Shown: positions 12,285-22,282 of the stretch, piece by piece
Layout: every line of letters begins with the position of its first letter
Numbering within the stretch: position 1 is the first letter of the stretch
Assembly (NCBI GenBank): GCA_903813345.2
Contig: CAIIXF020000010.1
Span: 1,233,169-1,297,168 of the forward strand
Source of the DNA: Owenia fusiformis
Lineage: Eukaryota > Annelida > Polychaeta > Sabellida > Oweniidae
Direction of reading: 5' to 3'
Length of the DNA: 64,000 bases
The notes under the pieces: model-generated
The model's database searches: none
What the model was told of the DNA's origin: nothing
The model's input: only the letters and a program-made list of their open reading frames with translations
Program-made: the position numbers and the translations under genes

Positions 12285-13855
12285 AATGTCACCACCTAGT
12301 TGAAGCAAGATGAAAAAGACATTTTGACCTTGAGGCGGTCATTAAAGGTCAATTCTATTTTGACATTGAGAATGTCAAATGATGTGTCTGGATATATGCC
12401 CTTTTGGTCCCCCAGTCAAATGAATGTGAAATATGGTTCTATGTAAGTTCATCTCTCTGGTTAATATATCAGAAACAAGTCAAATTCTTTACTTCAGAGA
12501 ATATTTATTAATTTATTGAGACTTTCGACTAATATCCCTTAGTCTTTTTCAAAATATAACAGCATGTATACATGTATAGGGTTATTAGTCGAAAGTCTCA
12601 ATAAATTAATAAATATTCTCTGAAGTAAAGAATTTGACTTGTTTCTGATGTGAAATATGGTTTTTATTACTGTCCTAGATATATTTGATAAGTATATTTA
12701 CTTTTTCACGAGTTTTGATGCATAATTAACCCCCTGCTGAGAGTCAGAATAAGTATCTTAACAACAACAAAAATAGTCATTATCATAGAAAAAAGCACCA
12801 GTGGCGACATGTGTGACATACAAAGAAGAAATAACTTAAGACCCATGAAGAATTAAAAAGAAAATCATATTTTTGAAAAATATTTAAGGATTAAATTTTT
12901 TTTCAAATTTTTGAATTTCCCGCCAGTGTTATTTGAAGGGGGAAAAACAAGATGGCTGCCATTTGATGCAAGAAATATCAGAAAAAAAGTTGCTTGACTT
13001 TTAGTTTTCACAATGAGCACAGTTTTCCGGTTTAGGTTTTTTGACTGATTCTGACTCTTCATCACCAGGGTCATGTATAGAGATTATAAAATTGAAACCA
13101 AAATGTTGTGCTCAGCATGAATTTGACTGAAATATGTGTAACTTCACCAACACAATTGAAGTGCCAAAACTGGATGCTCGGTAAATTTGAGTGACTATAA
13201 TCCCTTGATTACCCAGATAAACACTAATTCACTTATCCAGAAATACCATTCAGTGTCTATAAAAAGAAAGTAAGCAATGTTTTGGAGGATATGTTTCAAA
13301 CTTTTTGTATAAACAATTCATTTAATATTTGCCATTGATTTTTTTTCAATTCTAGCAAAGTGATATGCATTGTCTTTGATGCCAATATTCTTCATCAATT
13401 GTGATACAAATTGATATTTTTGTAATTTCAGAAGAAGGATAAGATATTGAAGTTTAATAATATGTGTGATTGAGTTGATTTTTCAGACATTACAATTTTC
13501 AATATTTTCTAAGTCGATACCCAGACTCATTCCCAGACTCATCCTTTACAGTCAGATTTGAAATGTTGAGAACTTGTAGATGGTTATGAAAAAAATTGGT
13601 CAATTTGAAGCAAGTTGAAAAAAGACCTTTTCGACCTTGAAAAGGTCATTGAAGGTCAAATCTTAAATATAAAGTCAGATTTGAACTTCTGAAAACATGT
13701 AGATGCTTTTGATATCAATTGAAGTCATTCCATACAGTATTTGTTAAATAATTAGAAGTTGTAAGAATTTGTTACAGACGCCGACCGCCGATCGCCAACC
13801 GCCGTCAAAAAACGGACACCATAACAATATGTCATCACTTTTTGTGGTGACATGA
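12285..13855 (-). repeat. TGACCTT/AAGGTCA repeat, reverse copy split by insertions
   Basis: Left end AAAATGTCACCACCTAG and right end TGTCATCACTTTTTGTGGTGACA match the two ends of the copy at 2454-2930 in reverse. Only about 120 and 290 bases of repeat remain; 12420-13550 between them is other sequence, including the palindrome at 12470. Confidence 0.6.
12470..12647. repeat. perfect 64 bp inverted repeat with 50 bp loop
   Basis: Bases 12470-12533 and 12584-12647 are exact reverse complements over 64 positions as read by eye. The arms begin CAGAAACAAGTCAAATTC and end GACTTTCGACTAAT. A direct repeat GTGAAATATGGTT lies on both outer sides (about 12426 and 12650). Probably a young foldback MITE. 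Confidence 0.8.
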
Positions 13856-14194
13856 TAAGGGTTGAATGGGGTACGGGTAATTTTGCCATATGACTCCAGC
13901 TCTGCCTTTTGCTCAATTGTGGCCATTTGGAGCATGTGGTGTAAATGATCACAGTTCCTGAACCAGTTGACTGGTTATATTGAAACTTTCAGGAACAAAT
14001 TTCCATAGAACTATTCTGGTGTACAAATTTTCAGTGATGTCACTTGTCTAATTCAGGAGATATTGCCTACTTCAATGGTCTCCTTTTTTCCGGTCACGCT
14101 GTAGCATTGATGTAAAAATTGATGGACTGACTGATAGCAAATGGCATACTAATGTCCCGTTTTAAAACGAAAATGACATTATTTTATATTACTC

Positions 14195-15922
14195 CTAGAT
14201 TTGTAATTGAGTTTTAAATCTACCTCTTTGTAAACTGACAGGGGCTGATATCGTCCTTCTGTAGTTTCGAGTTTTTTTCGGATGTTTTGCTTTTTGGGCA
14301 GCACTTGTTTCAGAATCAGAGGATATGTGCATCATGTATGAACGGAAACTAGATGACAGAGTGGCAGTACTAAATTCCTCAGTGTCCAATAGTTTTGACC
14401 AGTGTATACTCTCCAATGCATCCACGGGAGAAGTGCCATCAGGAAATGTGAACGCCACCCTGACTGATATGAGGAACACCTCCATAGTAACAATATCAGC
14501 GAAGAGGAAATTGATTTCATCTGGAGTTATGTTGAATTTATAGAGGTAGTAAACTATCATCAGGGTAATTGCTTTCAATTGTTGTCTCATTATGGTATGT
14601 GGCGTCCAGAAATCGTAAGTAAAACTAAATGCACTGTGGCTCATTGCGAAAGGAAGGCATATTTTAATTGGTAGGAAGCGTAACCAACCTTCGAATCTAT
14701 ACCCAAAGACAATGACCAAAAAGAAAATGTTAGGTACCATGGAGGTAAGACCCGTTCGAAGAGCAGATATCAAACTTACGAAATAAATATCAAAATCAAA
14801 ACCTGGTTTACTGAACCACTGAAGTAGAAATCGCAAAATATTGAACAAAGAACATGTCTGAATGATTCCAAGTGCTACCTGAATGTAATAAACTAGTTTT
14901 AAAGAAGAATGCTCTGCAACATCATCATATGCCTTATACCCCTCAGAATACTCGTTTGTACTCAGGTGATCGAGTGTGGCATAATGACACAGGTAGTGTA
15001 ATATAATCCAATGACTACTGCTAATGAAATAAATGTCGCCAACAAGGTAAAAATGATACACCTCCTGATACAATAAATTGACAATGAGCATTGACGCACC
15101 AACTAAGAAGACTTTAACATGGAATTCCTGCAACTGCGTTAGTAACCCAAATAATGTCGTCAAAAGAAATAACAAGAAAAGCCAACATATTGGATCCGAT
15201 AAACTGTCGTATATTGAGAAACTGGAGGTAAAGTATTGACGTACAATTAAAATAACAGGAAATGACCAGAAAACAACAGTGCCGATGAACAAAATGACAA
15301 CAGAATAAAGAACATCACGATCCGATAGAGTTTGTACACCTTTTAGTTCGTCATCACTTGCACAAAGAGACTGAACAGCTTTTCTTGTCAGATACATTCC
15401 ATATATAACTATTGATATCATCGACAGTTTCACCCAGATGATTAAGAATTTGTATATGTCCGTCATTTTAGGTGCAACGTCATGTGGGCTATTTAGCACG
15501 TATGGAAGGAACTTCGGATCAAGAGAGTTGTCACTAAACAGTCCAATGATCCATATCCATACTTCAGGTATCCCGACACACCCTTGAATTATCGGAATAG
15601 AATATTGACTTAACAACCAGCTGGATCGACAGCCCGTGTTTGGTAGTATCTTGTAAAGACCCGAAAGTGCTAGCATACATCAAACAATCATTCTTTGATT
15701 TATCTGCGTCCATTCCACAACTGGTGATATTACATTCCTCCAAATTGGCCCGATTAGTGTTCCGTCCATATATGTATAATCGATCCTTGCAGACCATCGC
15801 CGCTCTCTTTTCTTCAGCCACAGGCCGAGTATAAGAGCATAGTAGAAGTAAACAATAAGCATAATCCTCACAGTTTTATACATTTTTAGGCAAGTTTTCC
15901 TATTTGTATGTTCTACATACAC
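14195..15922 (-). CDS. multipass membrane protein, family uncertain; N-terminus disrupted
   Basis: The main frame runs 15676 to 14195 (493 codons). It has about ten hydrophobic segments, roughly at residues 20-45, 75-97, 120-146, 160-182, 190-213, 215-237, 260-286, 296-328, 332-350 and 362-405, and a serine- and basic-rich cytosolic-looking tail. The same frame continues upstream to 15922 with a further membrane segment, separated by one in-frame TGA (15680-15682). A second frame between 15821 and 15690 carries a cysteine-bearing segment, so the true N-terminus may involve a frameshift or an unseen splice. The layout, the KPG turn and the late LPIKICLPF..HS segment remind me weakly of otopetrin proton channels, but hallmark residues are not clear. 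It may instead end by splicing into 10054-10274. No operon-like context. Confidence 0.6.
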
Positions 15923-16499
15923 TAACTATGAATCGTAGTTTCAATGACCTACTCACTTGTTCACGATGCACTTCTGTAAGTTTTTAACTTTAAACAATCA
16001 AAGGAATCATAAGTATATGTTAACTACTTAATGTCAAAATGCCTGACATTTATCTTGATATCGTATCAACATGCAAAATAAATAGTTACACTAACCATAA
16101 ATCATATTAAAGTTTCAAAAGATTCTAGTGTCGTAAACTTACCGAATTTACACTTCCGCGTTGTTTAGTTTAGTTGTTTGGTTACAATATCCCAGGTGCG
16201 AGTAGAAAAAATCTTGATTTACGTAATTGAAAATTCAGTCAAACTGATGTCATATTTGGAATCTACATGTAAAATTACATTTAAAAATGTGGTTTTGAAA
16301 AGAGTTTATCAACTTTGAAAATTTAATTTTCTTTGAAAATGTGACTTCTAGGTCGGGGAGATTCCCCATAGACCCCATGTTGTAAAACCACAAAAAGTGA
16401 AATATCTTTTCTAGTGTCGGATAGATAATATTTTCTTTTACTGGACATATTTTAATATACGTAGTACGTATGTATGTGTGAGACTTTTTAGGCACTGTC
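15923..16499. other. upstream flank with a dispersed repeat fragment
   Basis: Probable 5' flank of the minus-strand membrane protein gene. Bases 16195-16380 (GTGCGAGTAGAAAAAATC onward, to CCCCATAGACCCCAT) match 39290-39480 closely and 8865-8950 in part: one dispersed repeat family. No exon seen. Confidence 0.45.
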
Positions 16500-17512
16500 C
16501 AAAAGAGACCCGTGTTTAGGGATTCACCACAAACAAACCCATGTCTAGGGAATGTCCAAAACAGATCTGTGTTTAGGGACTATCCAGAAGCAGATTTATG
16601 TTTTGGGACTGTTCAACACAAATCCATGTTTAGAGACTCTCCATAAACAAACCCATGTTTAGGCACTGTCCAAAACAGATTCATGTTTAGAGACTCTCCA
16701 TAAACAAACCCATGTTTAGGCACTGTCCAAAACAGACTCATGTTTAGAGACTTTCCATAAACAAACCCATGTTTAGGCACTGTCCAAAACAGATTCATGT
16801 TTAGAGACTCTCCATAAACAAACCCATGTTTAGGCACTGTCCGAAACAGATTCATGTTTAGAGACTCTCCATAAACAAACCCATGTTTAGGCACTGTTCA
16901 AAACAGACTCATGTTTAGAGACTCTCCATAAACAAACCCATGTTTAGGCACTGTCCGAAACAGATTCATGTTTAGAGACTCTCCATAAACAAACCCATGT
17001 TTAGACACTGTCCGAAACAGATTCATGTTTAGAGACTCTCCATAAACAAACCCATGTTTAGGCACTGTTCAAAACAGATTCATGTTTAGGGACTGTTGAG
17101 GAACAACCCATGTTTAGGCACTGTCCGAAACAGATTCATGTTTAGAGACTCTCCATAAACAAACCCATGTTTAGGCACTGTCCGAAACAGATTCATGTTT
17201 AGAGACTCTCCATAAACAAACCCATGTTTAGGCACTGTCCGAAACAGATTCATGTTTAGAGACTCTCCATAAACAAACCCATGTTTAGGCACTGTTCAAA
17301 ACAGACTCATGTTTAGAGACTCTCCATAAACAAACCCATGTTTAGGCACTGTCCGAAACAGATTCATGTTTAGAGACTCTCCATAAACAAACCCATGTTT
17401 AGGCACTGTCCGAAACAGATTCATGTTTAGAGACTCTCCATAAACAAACCCATGTTTAGGCACTGTTCAAAACAGATTCATGTTTAGGGACTGTTGAGAA
17501 ACAACCCATGTT
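16500..17512. repeat. 57 bp minisatellite, ~15 units, with a 398 bp higher-order repeat
   Basis: The unit is 57 bases long (starts at 16664, 16721, 16778 and so on) and is itself two related halves, CACTGTCCAAAACAGATTC.. and GACTCTCCATAAACAAACCC.., each ending CATGTTTAG. Variant units recur in order, and a distinct junction GGGACTGTTGAG occurs at about 17089 and 17487, 398 bases apart, so a seven-unit block was duplicated. Because 57 is a multiple of three, the minus strand is open in 19-residue units (PKHGFVYGESLNMNLFRTV) over 16613-16894 and 17086-17292. I do not treat these as genes. Confidence 0.9.
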
Positions 17513-18568
17513 AGTTGCACATTTCACAGTACATCCTCATTATCAACAAAGATAATAATTGTAATAAAACAGTTCTTTTATTTCTGTTTCTTTTAGATTT
17601 ATTCAAATAATCTATATTTCATTAAAATTCAAGGGAAAAAAGTATTTGACTATCACATATAAACGGACGTGCACTGACGAATAGAATCTACGGACGGCTT
17701 CGGAAGCGTGCGCAAAGTGACGATTTAATTGGCATGGTAACGTTCCCAAGGCGCTTTAATTTACAATTTACCCAATTCGCAAGGCTGCGTTTAATGGATT
17801 CGTTCATATGTGAGGGGGACTAGAAGTATAATAAAAAGCCTCGTAATAAGAATGCAATCCTTGTGTTTGAATTGAACAAGCAAATTTTGCATCACGTCAC
17901 TTGATATCATGGGTAAAGCCGTTTTCCAAACCAGTCCATTTATTATTTAATTATCGCAAGCTCCATTCGAGAAACAACCGGTGAATATGTACTGCAGATC
18001 ATTCATTAATGCTGTAATGGTGGAAAGGGAAGCTTAAGCATTGTACTTTAATTAAGTGGCTTGAGGTTTCTCTTGAAATGCCACGATGAAATGTTTTGTA
18101 TCATAAAAATTGATTCGGAACAAAACAAAGTATTGCCCGTATATCAAGCTAAGTCAGACCAAAGTCACATCTGTCTACCATTTTGTTTGAAACAAAATTT
18201 ACATTCTTCTGATTAGATATAAATAATAAAACTATAATATAAAGTACGGGGAAGTAAAAACGGCAAGCCTGGGTTTTCCCCATATTTTAAGATCGACTCT
18301 CTGTTGGCCCATTTGCATATCATCCCATTTCCAACAAGCCTACATATTCCATGACCATTAGCCTGAAAGCAACATGTTACAGCATTTTGAACAACATGTC
18401 CAAGGCGGCCAGATTTCTAATCACCCTGTACAGGGTGTTTCATAATGACCGCCCCCGCCAATCACCAATCCTAGATCGCATTCCACCATGTGTTATATAC
18501 CATAGTCTATGGAAGCTTGTTCAATTCAAGACTTATTGAAGCAAGTTTGAATATCTGAAACCCATTTC
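17513..18568. other. gene-free stretch with MITE remains
   Basis: CTATCACATATAAACGGACG (about 17651) and GTTCATATGTGAGGGGGAC (about 17803) are inverted and may bound a 170 bp MITE. At 18424-18441 CACCCTG TA CAGGGTG looks like two transposon ends meeting at a TA. The bases just before 18569 still read like RT sequence in another frame, so the LINE begins slightly upstream. Nothing else recognised. Confidence 0.4.
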
Positions 18569-20206
18569 TTGGGGTGCTCCAGTTTACATACTTCACTTGT
18601 AACACGGGAAGCCATTGCCTACGGCCTAGAGAGGGGCAATGACGTCATCGTTGTGGCATTAGACATTAGAAAAGCCTTCGATGGAATTTATCACAACGGG
18701 CTGTTGTACAAGATGTACCAACAAGGAATAAGAGGCAAACTCTGGAGAATCCTAAGAAATGCATATGATGGATATACCTGTGCTATACGGATTGGCGGCT
18801 GTAGTGAGATGTCCGAGCCCTTCCTTGTCGAACAATCGGTTCATCAAGGAGGAATCTATAGTATGGAATTGTACTCAAAATACACCCATGGTCTGATAAC
18901 TGAGGTATGTGACAGTGGTTTAGGGTCAACAATAAGTGGAATTACTACAACGATCCCAACATACGCAGATGATACCATTCTTATAGCGTATCACAAGTCT
19001 ATCATGCAACAACTGCTTCACATACTTTATCAATACAGTGTAAAGTGGAGATTTAGCTTTCATCCAAATAAATGTAAATCAATAGTCTTCAGTAAAGGAA
19101 GAAATGTATTAAAATGTGACTTAACAATAGGTGGCGATATTATCCCGACTGTGTCAGAAATAGAGCATCTGGGTCTCCCTTTATCACCGACGACTAACCA
19201 GTTCATAGATGATCGGATAGCCAAGGGCAGGAGGACGATCAATGCGTACGTAGGTGTAACATCGAGCCCTACGAATCCACCTAACCCCCTTACCATTTCA
19301 AAGCTGTATTGGACAGTAGCCATTCCCTCTATGCTTTACGGTTTTGAAGTAATTCCTCTGCATGAGAATGACTACAGGAAGCTAGAGGATGGACATAGAG
19401 CTATTGCCAAGAAATGCCAAGGACTACCTAAGAACACAAGTGATCCAGCTGTCTTGGCACAATTGGGTTGGCATAACATAACGTACAAGATCAGTCTAAT
19501 GAAATTATTGTTCTTATGGAGTCTTTTAGCATTGCCCATTGGGAACATTTACAGAAGAATTTGCATCATACGTATCATTCAAATGAGTGCTGCCAACCTT
19601 AATGTACAGTCTCCTTTACGTGACATATTGAACACATGTGTTAAATACGGTTTATGGTCGAACGTTATGAATATGGTAAAATTTGCAATTGTACCCTGTA
19701 AGTTACAGTGGAAACGAATGGTCATTGAAAAACTTAAAGACTATCATATCAATGAGTGGCATTTTAAGTTGTTAACGTATAGAAAACTCAATGTTTACAG
19801 AGATGTTGTAACAGAGATCAAGCCCATTTCATGGTGGGTAGTTGCTCGGAAATACCCTAGACTAGTGAAACATTGCCGCCTAATGGTAATGCTTCTGGTA
19901 GGAGAGGGAAACCTCCAAGTAAATGTAGGCCGTTGGAATAATACACCAACTTATCTTAGACTGTGCCAAATGTGTGAGAATTGTATAGAAACGTTATCCC
20001 ATATGTTATTTGAATGTGAGGCTTTAAGTGAAGCGCGAACTCCATTAATGGACTTGATGAGGGAATATGGAGTTGTAGAATTTAATAACATCAATCAAAA
20101 ACTTAATTTCATTTTCGACGAAGGTCAGATCCTAGATGACAATGAACTAATCTTAATTGTGACAACCGTATTTAAAATGTACACTATGCGTCCAAATGAG
20201 GCATAA
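18569..20206 (+). CDS. non-LTR retrotransposon reverse transcriptase, 5'-truncated
   Basis: 545 codons. The palm motifs are visible: VVALDIRKAFDGIYHNGLLY near the start, HQGGIYSMELYS (the usual QG block, altered) and TYADDTILIAY with the catalytic Asp pair. Then come the thumb region and a C-terminal zinc-binding segment CQMCENCIETLSHMLFEC. Endonuclease and the first RT blocks are missing, as expected for a 5'-truncated LINE copy. A short A/T-rich tail with repeated AATAAT lies near 20385-20405. Family not fixed by eye. The frame is intact over its length, so the insertion may be fairly young. Confidence 0.85.
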   Translation: MGCSSLHTSLVTREAIAYGLERGNDVIVVALDIRKAFDGIYHNGLLYKMYQQGIRGKLWRILRNAYDGYTCAIRIGGCSEMSEPFLVEQSVHQGGIYSMELYSKYTHGLITEVCDSGLGSTISGITTTIPTYADDTILIAYHKSIMQQLLHILYQYSVKWRFSFHPNKCKSIVFSKGRNVLKCDLTIGGDIIPTVSEIEHLGLPLSPTTNQFIDDRIAKGRRTINAYVGVTSSPTNPPNPLTISKLYWTVAIPSMLYGFEVIPLHENDYRKLEDGHRAIAKKCQGLPKNTSDPAVLAQLGWHNITYKISLMKLLFLWSLLALPIGNIYRRICIIRIIQMSAANLNVQSPLRDILNTCVKYGLWSNVMNMVKFAIVPCKLQWKRMVIEKLKDYHINEWHFKLLTYRKLNVYRDVVTEIKPISWWVVARKYPRLVKHCRLMVMLLVGEGNLQVNVGRWNNTPTYLRLCQMCENCIETLSHMLFECEALSEARTPLMDLMREYGVVEFNNINQKLNFIFDEGQILDDNELILIVTTVFKMYTMRPNEA

Positions 20207-20650
20207 GTGGTCTGATAGTCAACTTTTGACAAAATAACACACAAATGTAATATACATGTAATTTTAATCTGTACTATAAATCTTATCTCACATCACATAA
20301 TGTATAAATGAAAATGATAATTTCATATGTATTATATGTTACTAAACTAAATTATAAAATGTACTCATCAAAAATGATGGATTAATAAACATAATAATAA
20401 TAATTCATCAACTTATTCACTGTGCATCATGAGGACATCAGCCTGCATGCAAGGTCGAAGGAAAAAAGGATCTCATCTTCCATTATAATTAAGTAAATAT
20501 ATTTTATTAAGAATGCTTTTTAGTTTTAAATAACTGATTACTTGATTAAATCATTACTTGTAATTAAAAGTAATTACACAATTATAAACTAAATCGGTCT
20601 TTAGAAACACAATTATAGAATATGGATGAATTGGAAACTACCTTAGTGAC
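20207..20650. other. LINE 3' end and AT-rich flank
   Basis: 3' untranslated part of the LINE with an AATAAT-type tail around 20400, followed by AT-rich sequence without recognisable features. Confidence 0.4.
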
Positions 20651-20924
20651 CTATATGAACGGTTATGGGAAGTCCTCCATATATTACTTATATTATTTGT
20701 CAGGTTACGCAGCTTCCATCCAAAATAAAAAATATGTATTTTTAAAATAAATTATTTGTCTAGTTTTCGTTAAACAAATATCCTGAGACACATAGGGCCT
20801 GTAGAAAACACTAAACAGAAAAATAAAAAAATATTCATACCTCCAAATCTGCTTTAATGGTCAGATAATGCACCAAATCATAATGGTTGTTCAAAATAAA
20901 AATTTAAGGGGACGGAGCGCCTTA

Positions 20925-20967
20925 TCTCGCGAGAATAAAGCAAATCACGCAAAGGCGCGCATGCGCA
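20925..20967 (+). promoter_or_regulatory. CpG-rich promoter with TCTCGCGAGA and NRF1-type sites
   Basis: TCTCGCGAGA (20925-20934) is a known metazoan core-promoter palindrome and GCGCATGCGCA (20957-20967) fits the NRF1 consensus. Both lie within 60 bases upstream of the ATG at 20985, in a patch much richer in CpG than its surroundings. The typical setting is a housekeeping promoter without TATA. Confidence 0.65.
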
Positions 20968-20984
20968 CAACGGTACCCGGAAAC

Positions 20985-21137
20985 ATGGCTCAGTTTGTGA
21001 ATTTACCACGGGAAAATGTCAAGGATTTAGTGTGTAATGCCGCTGGTCATAATGTTTGCATTGTAGGTCAAGCAGGAACTGCTAAGACAACTCTTCTTCG
21101 AGAATTACTTTATGATGCCAAAAATGCCGGAAAAAAG
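20985..21137 (+). CDS. first coding exon of a P-loop (PIF1-like helicase) protein
   Basis: The ATG at 20985 begins 51 codons ending at a donor (AAG|GTAGAA) at 21138, phase 0. HNVCIVGQAGTAKTTLLREL contains a Walker A loop of the type G-x-A-G-T-x-K-T, preceded by the short helix usual in PIF1-like DNA helicases; this could also be another AAA/SF1 ATPase. The loop has Ala where most relatives have Gly (GTAKT for GTGKT). No downstream helicase exon was found in the next kilobases, so it is either the start of a gene with distant exons or a captured fragment. It lies inside an inverted repeat. Confidence 0.5.
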
Positions 21138-21649
21138 GTAGAAAACGCAATAGTGTTCCCAAAAATTTTCGCGGGGTTTTTAATGACACATGCGCAGTAG
21201 AAATTGTCAATTTACTGAGCGGACCTTTCAATGGCCTGGAGAAATTTTACTCACGAGAATTGGTGTTTACTGAACACATATAGGCATAAGAGGTGAGCGA
21301 CCCAGTTATTTTTGCGTATAAATGTTTCAAGAATAGCATGATATCAAATAATCTGTACATTATGCTACGATTCATTCAAAAATTGAATCTAGAGGACAGG
21401 TGACCATATTTTTTCATATTTTTTTAATTTTTAGTCGCATAACCTGGTGTATATACCTCCTAGATGGAGGACTTCCCACTATCCGTGCCTATATGTATAT
21501 ATTATTGATTTCAATTCTATCGTTTTTGTTGGGAATTAAATTCTTTTCATTTTGGTTTATAACACACCACTTCATTTTATGTATATATTTATTAATATGC
21601 GGTCATTTTTGGCCCAACCTGTATATCCACCCCTGATAGAGTCCATGTA

Positions 21650-22225
21650 CAGGGTGACACAAAAATGACGCCCACCTTACGTTCCATAACTTGTTAATAT
21701 ATAGACTTGTCCTTTGGCGCATTTAAAGTAGACCTAATGCGAAAGCACCTCGAGAAATTTCAGATGTGTAGCTCAAGTGGGTGAAATTTTACGAACGCTA
21801 TAAGATTTGCTCTAAATATCGCCCATCCCTTTGTAGGCACATCTGATTTCTACACAAAAATGCCACATACCTTTTGGAACATAACTTGGTAAATGCTGAA
21901 GACTTTTTCAGGGAAAGAAACTCCAATCAATTAATCACTGAATGGTATAGTTGACATTGATAAAATCATTATAACTTTTCCCGAAATTATGTTACAAAAG
22001 TTGGGTGTCATTTTTGTGTAAAATCCAGGTGTATCTGTAAACGAATAGGCTACATATCTTGTAACGCTCATAAATCTGCATTTAGTTGAGCTAGTTATCT
22101 GGAACGTCTTGCGGAGTTGCACAATGCATGCTAGTTTTAATGTGCAATAAAACAAGTCAGAATAATTTTGGACAAAACAGTTATGCAACATTATGTGGGT
22201 GGGTGTCATTTTCTGTGTCACCCTT
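21650..22225. mobile_element. 576 bp MITE with CAGGGTGACAC ends
   Basis: CAGGGTGACACAAAAATGAC at the left and GTCATTTTCTGTGTCACCCT at the right are inverted, with TA at both borders. The paralogous block reads straight through at about 38270 (GAGTCAATGTGATAG), giving the empty site. It lies just beyond the stop of gene C and may supply its 3' UTR. Open frames inside are incidental. Confidence 0.75.
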
Positions 22226-22282
22226 TATGATAGTATTTTAATGTCAACATATATGTCGTTTTTAACTCTTGATAATGCGTTC

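Larger units (their letters stand above)
11785..14101. mobile_element. 2.3 kb TIR element with TA flanks and nested repeats
   Basis: CAGGGTGGCCAGAAAAAGAG (11785) and CCTTTTTTCCGGTCACGCTG (to 14101) are inverted; similarity extends for about 150 bases, and TA flanks both ends. Inside lie a reverse copy of the TGACCTT repeat (12285-13855) and a perfect foldback (12470-12647). Short open frames in it carry no recognisable domain. It sits in the predicted long intron of the membrane protein gene. Confidence 0.65.
20651..21497. repeat. inverted repeat pair enclosing the PIF1-like exon
   Basis: About 60 bases at 20651-20712 (core GGGAAGTCCTCCAT) reappear inverted at 21437-21497 (core ATGGAGGACTTCCC) with roughly 70% identity by eye. 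Between them lie the CpG-rich promoter and the P-loop exon. Either worn TIRs of an element that captured a gene start, or two unrelated MITE halves. Confidence 0.5.

Noticed and set aside
16613-17292. Two open frames with 19-residue repeats on the minus strand
   Set aside because: They are the minisatellite read in a frame that happens to stay open because the period is 57; no promoter, splice sites or other domain.
16500-17512. Possible CRISPR array
   Set aside because: Units are contiguous variants of one another with no unique spacers, and the genome is eukaryotic.
18424-18441. CACCCTGTACAGGGTG as an operator-like palindrome
   Set aside because: More simply two transposon ends meeting at a shared TA, since CAGGGTG is a frequent element end in this window.
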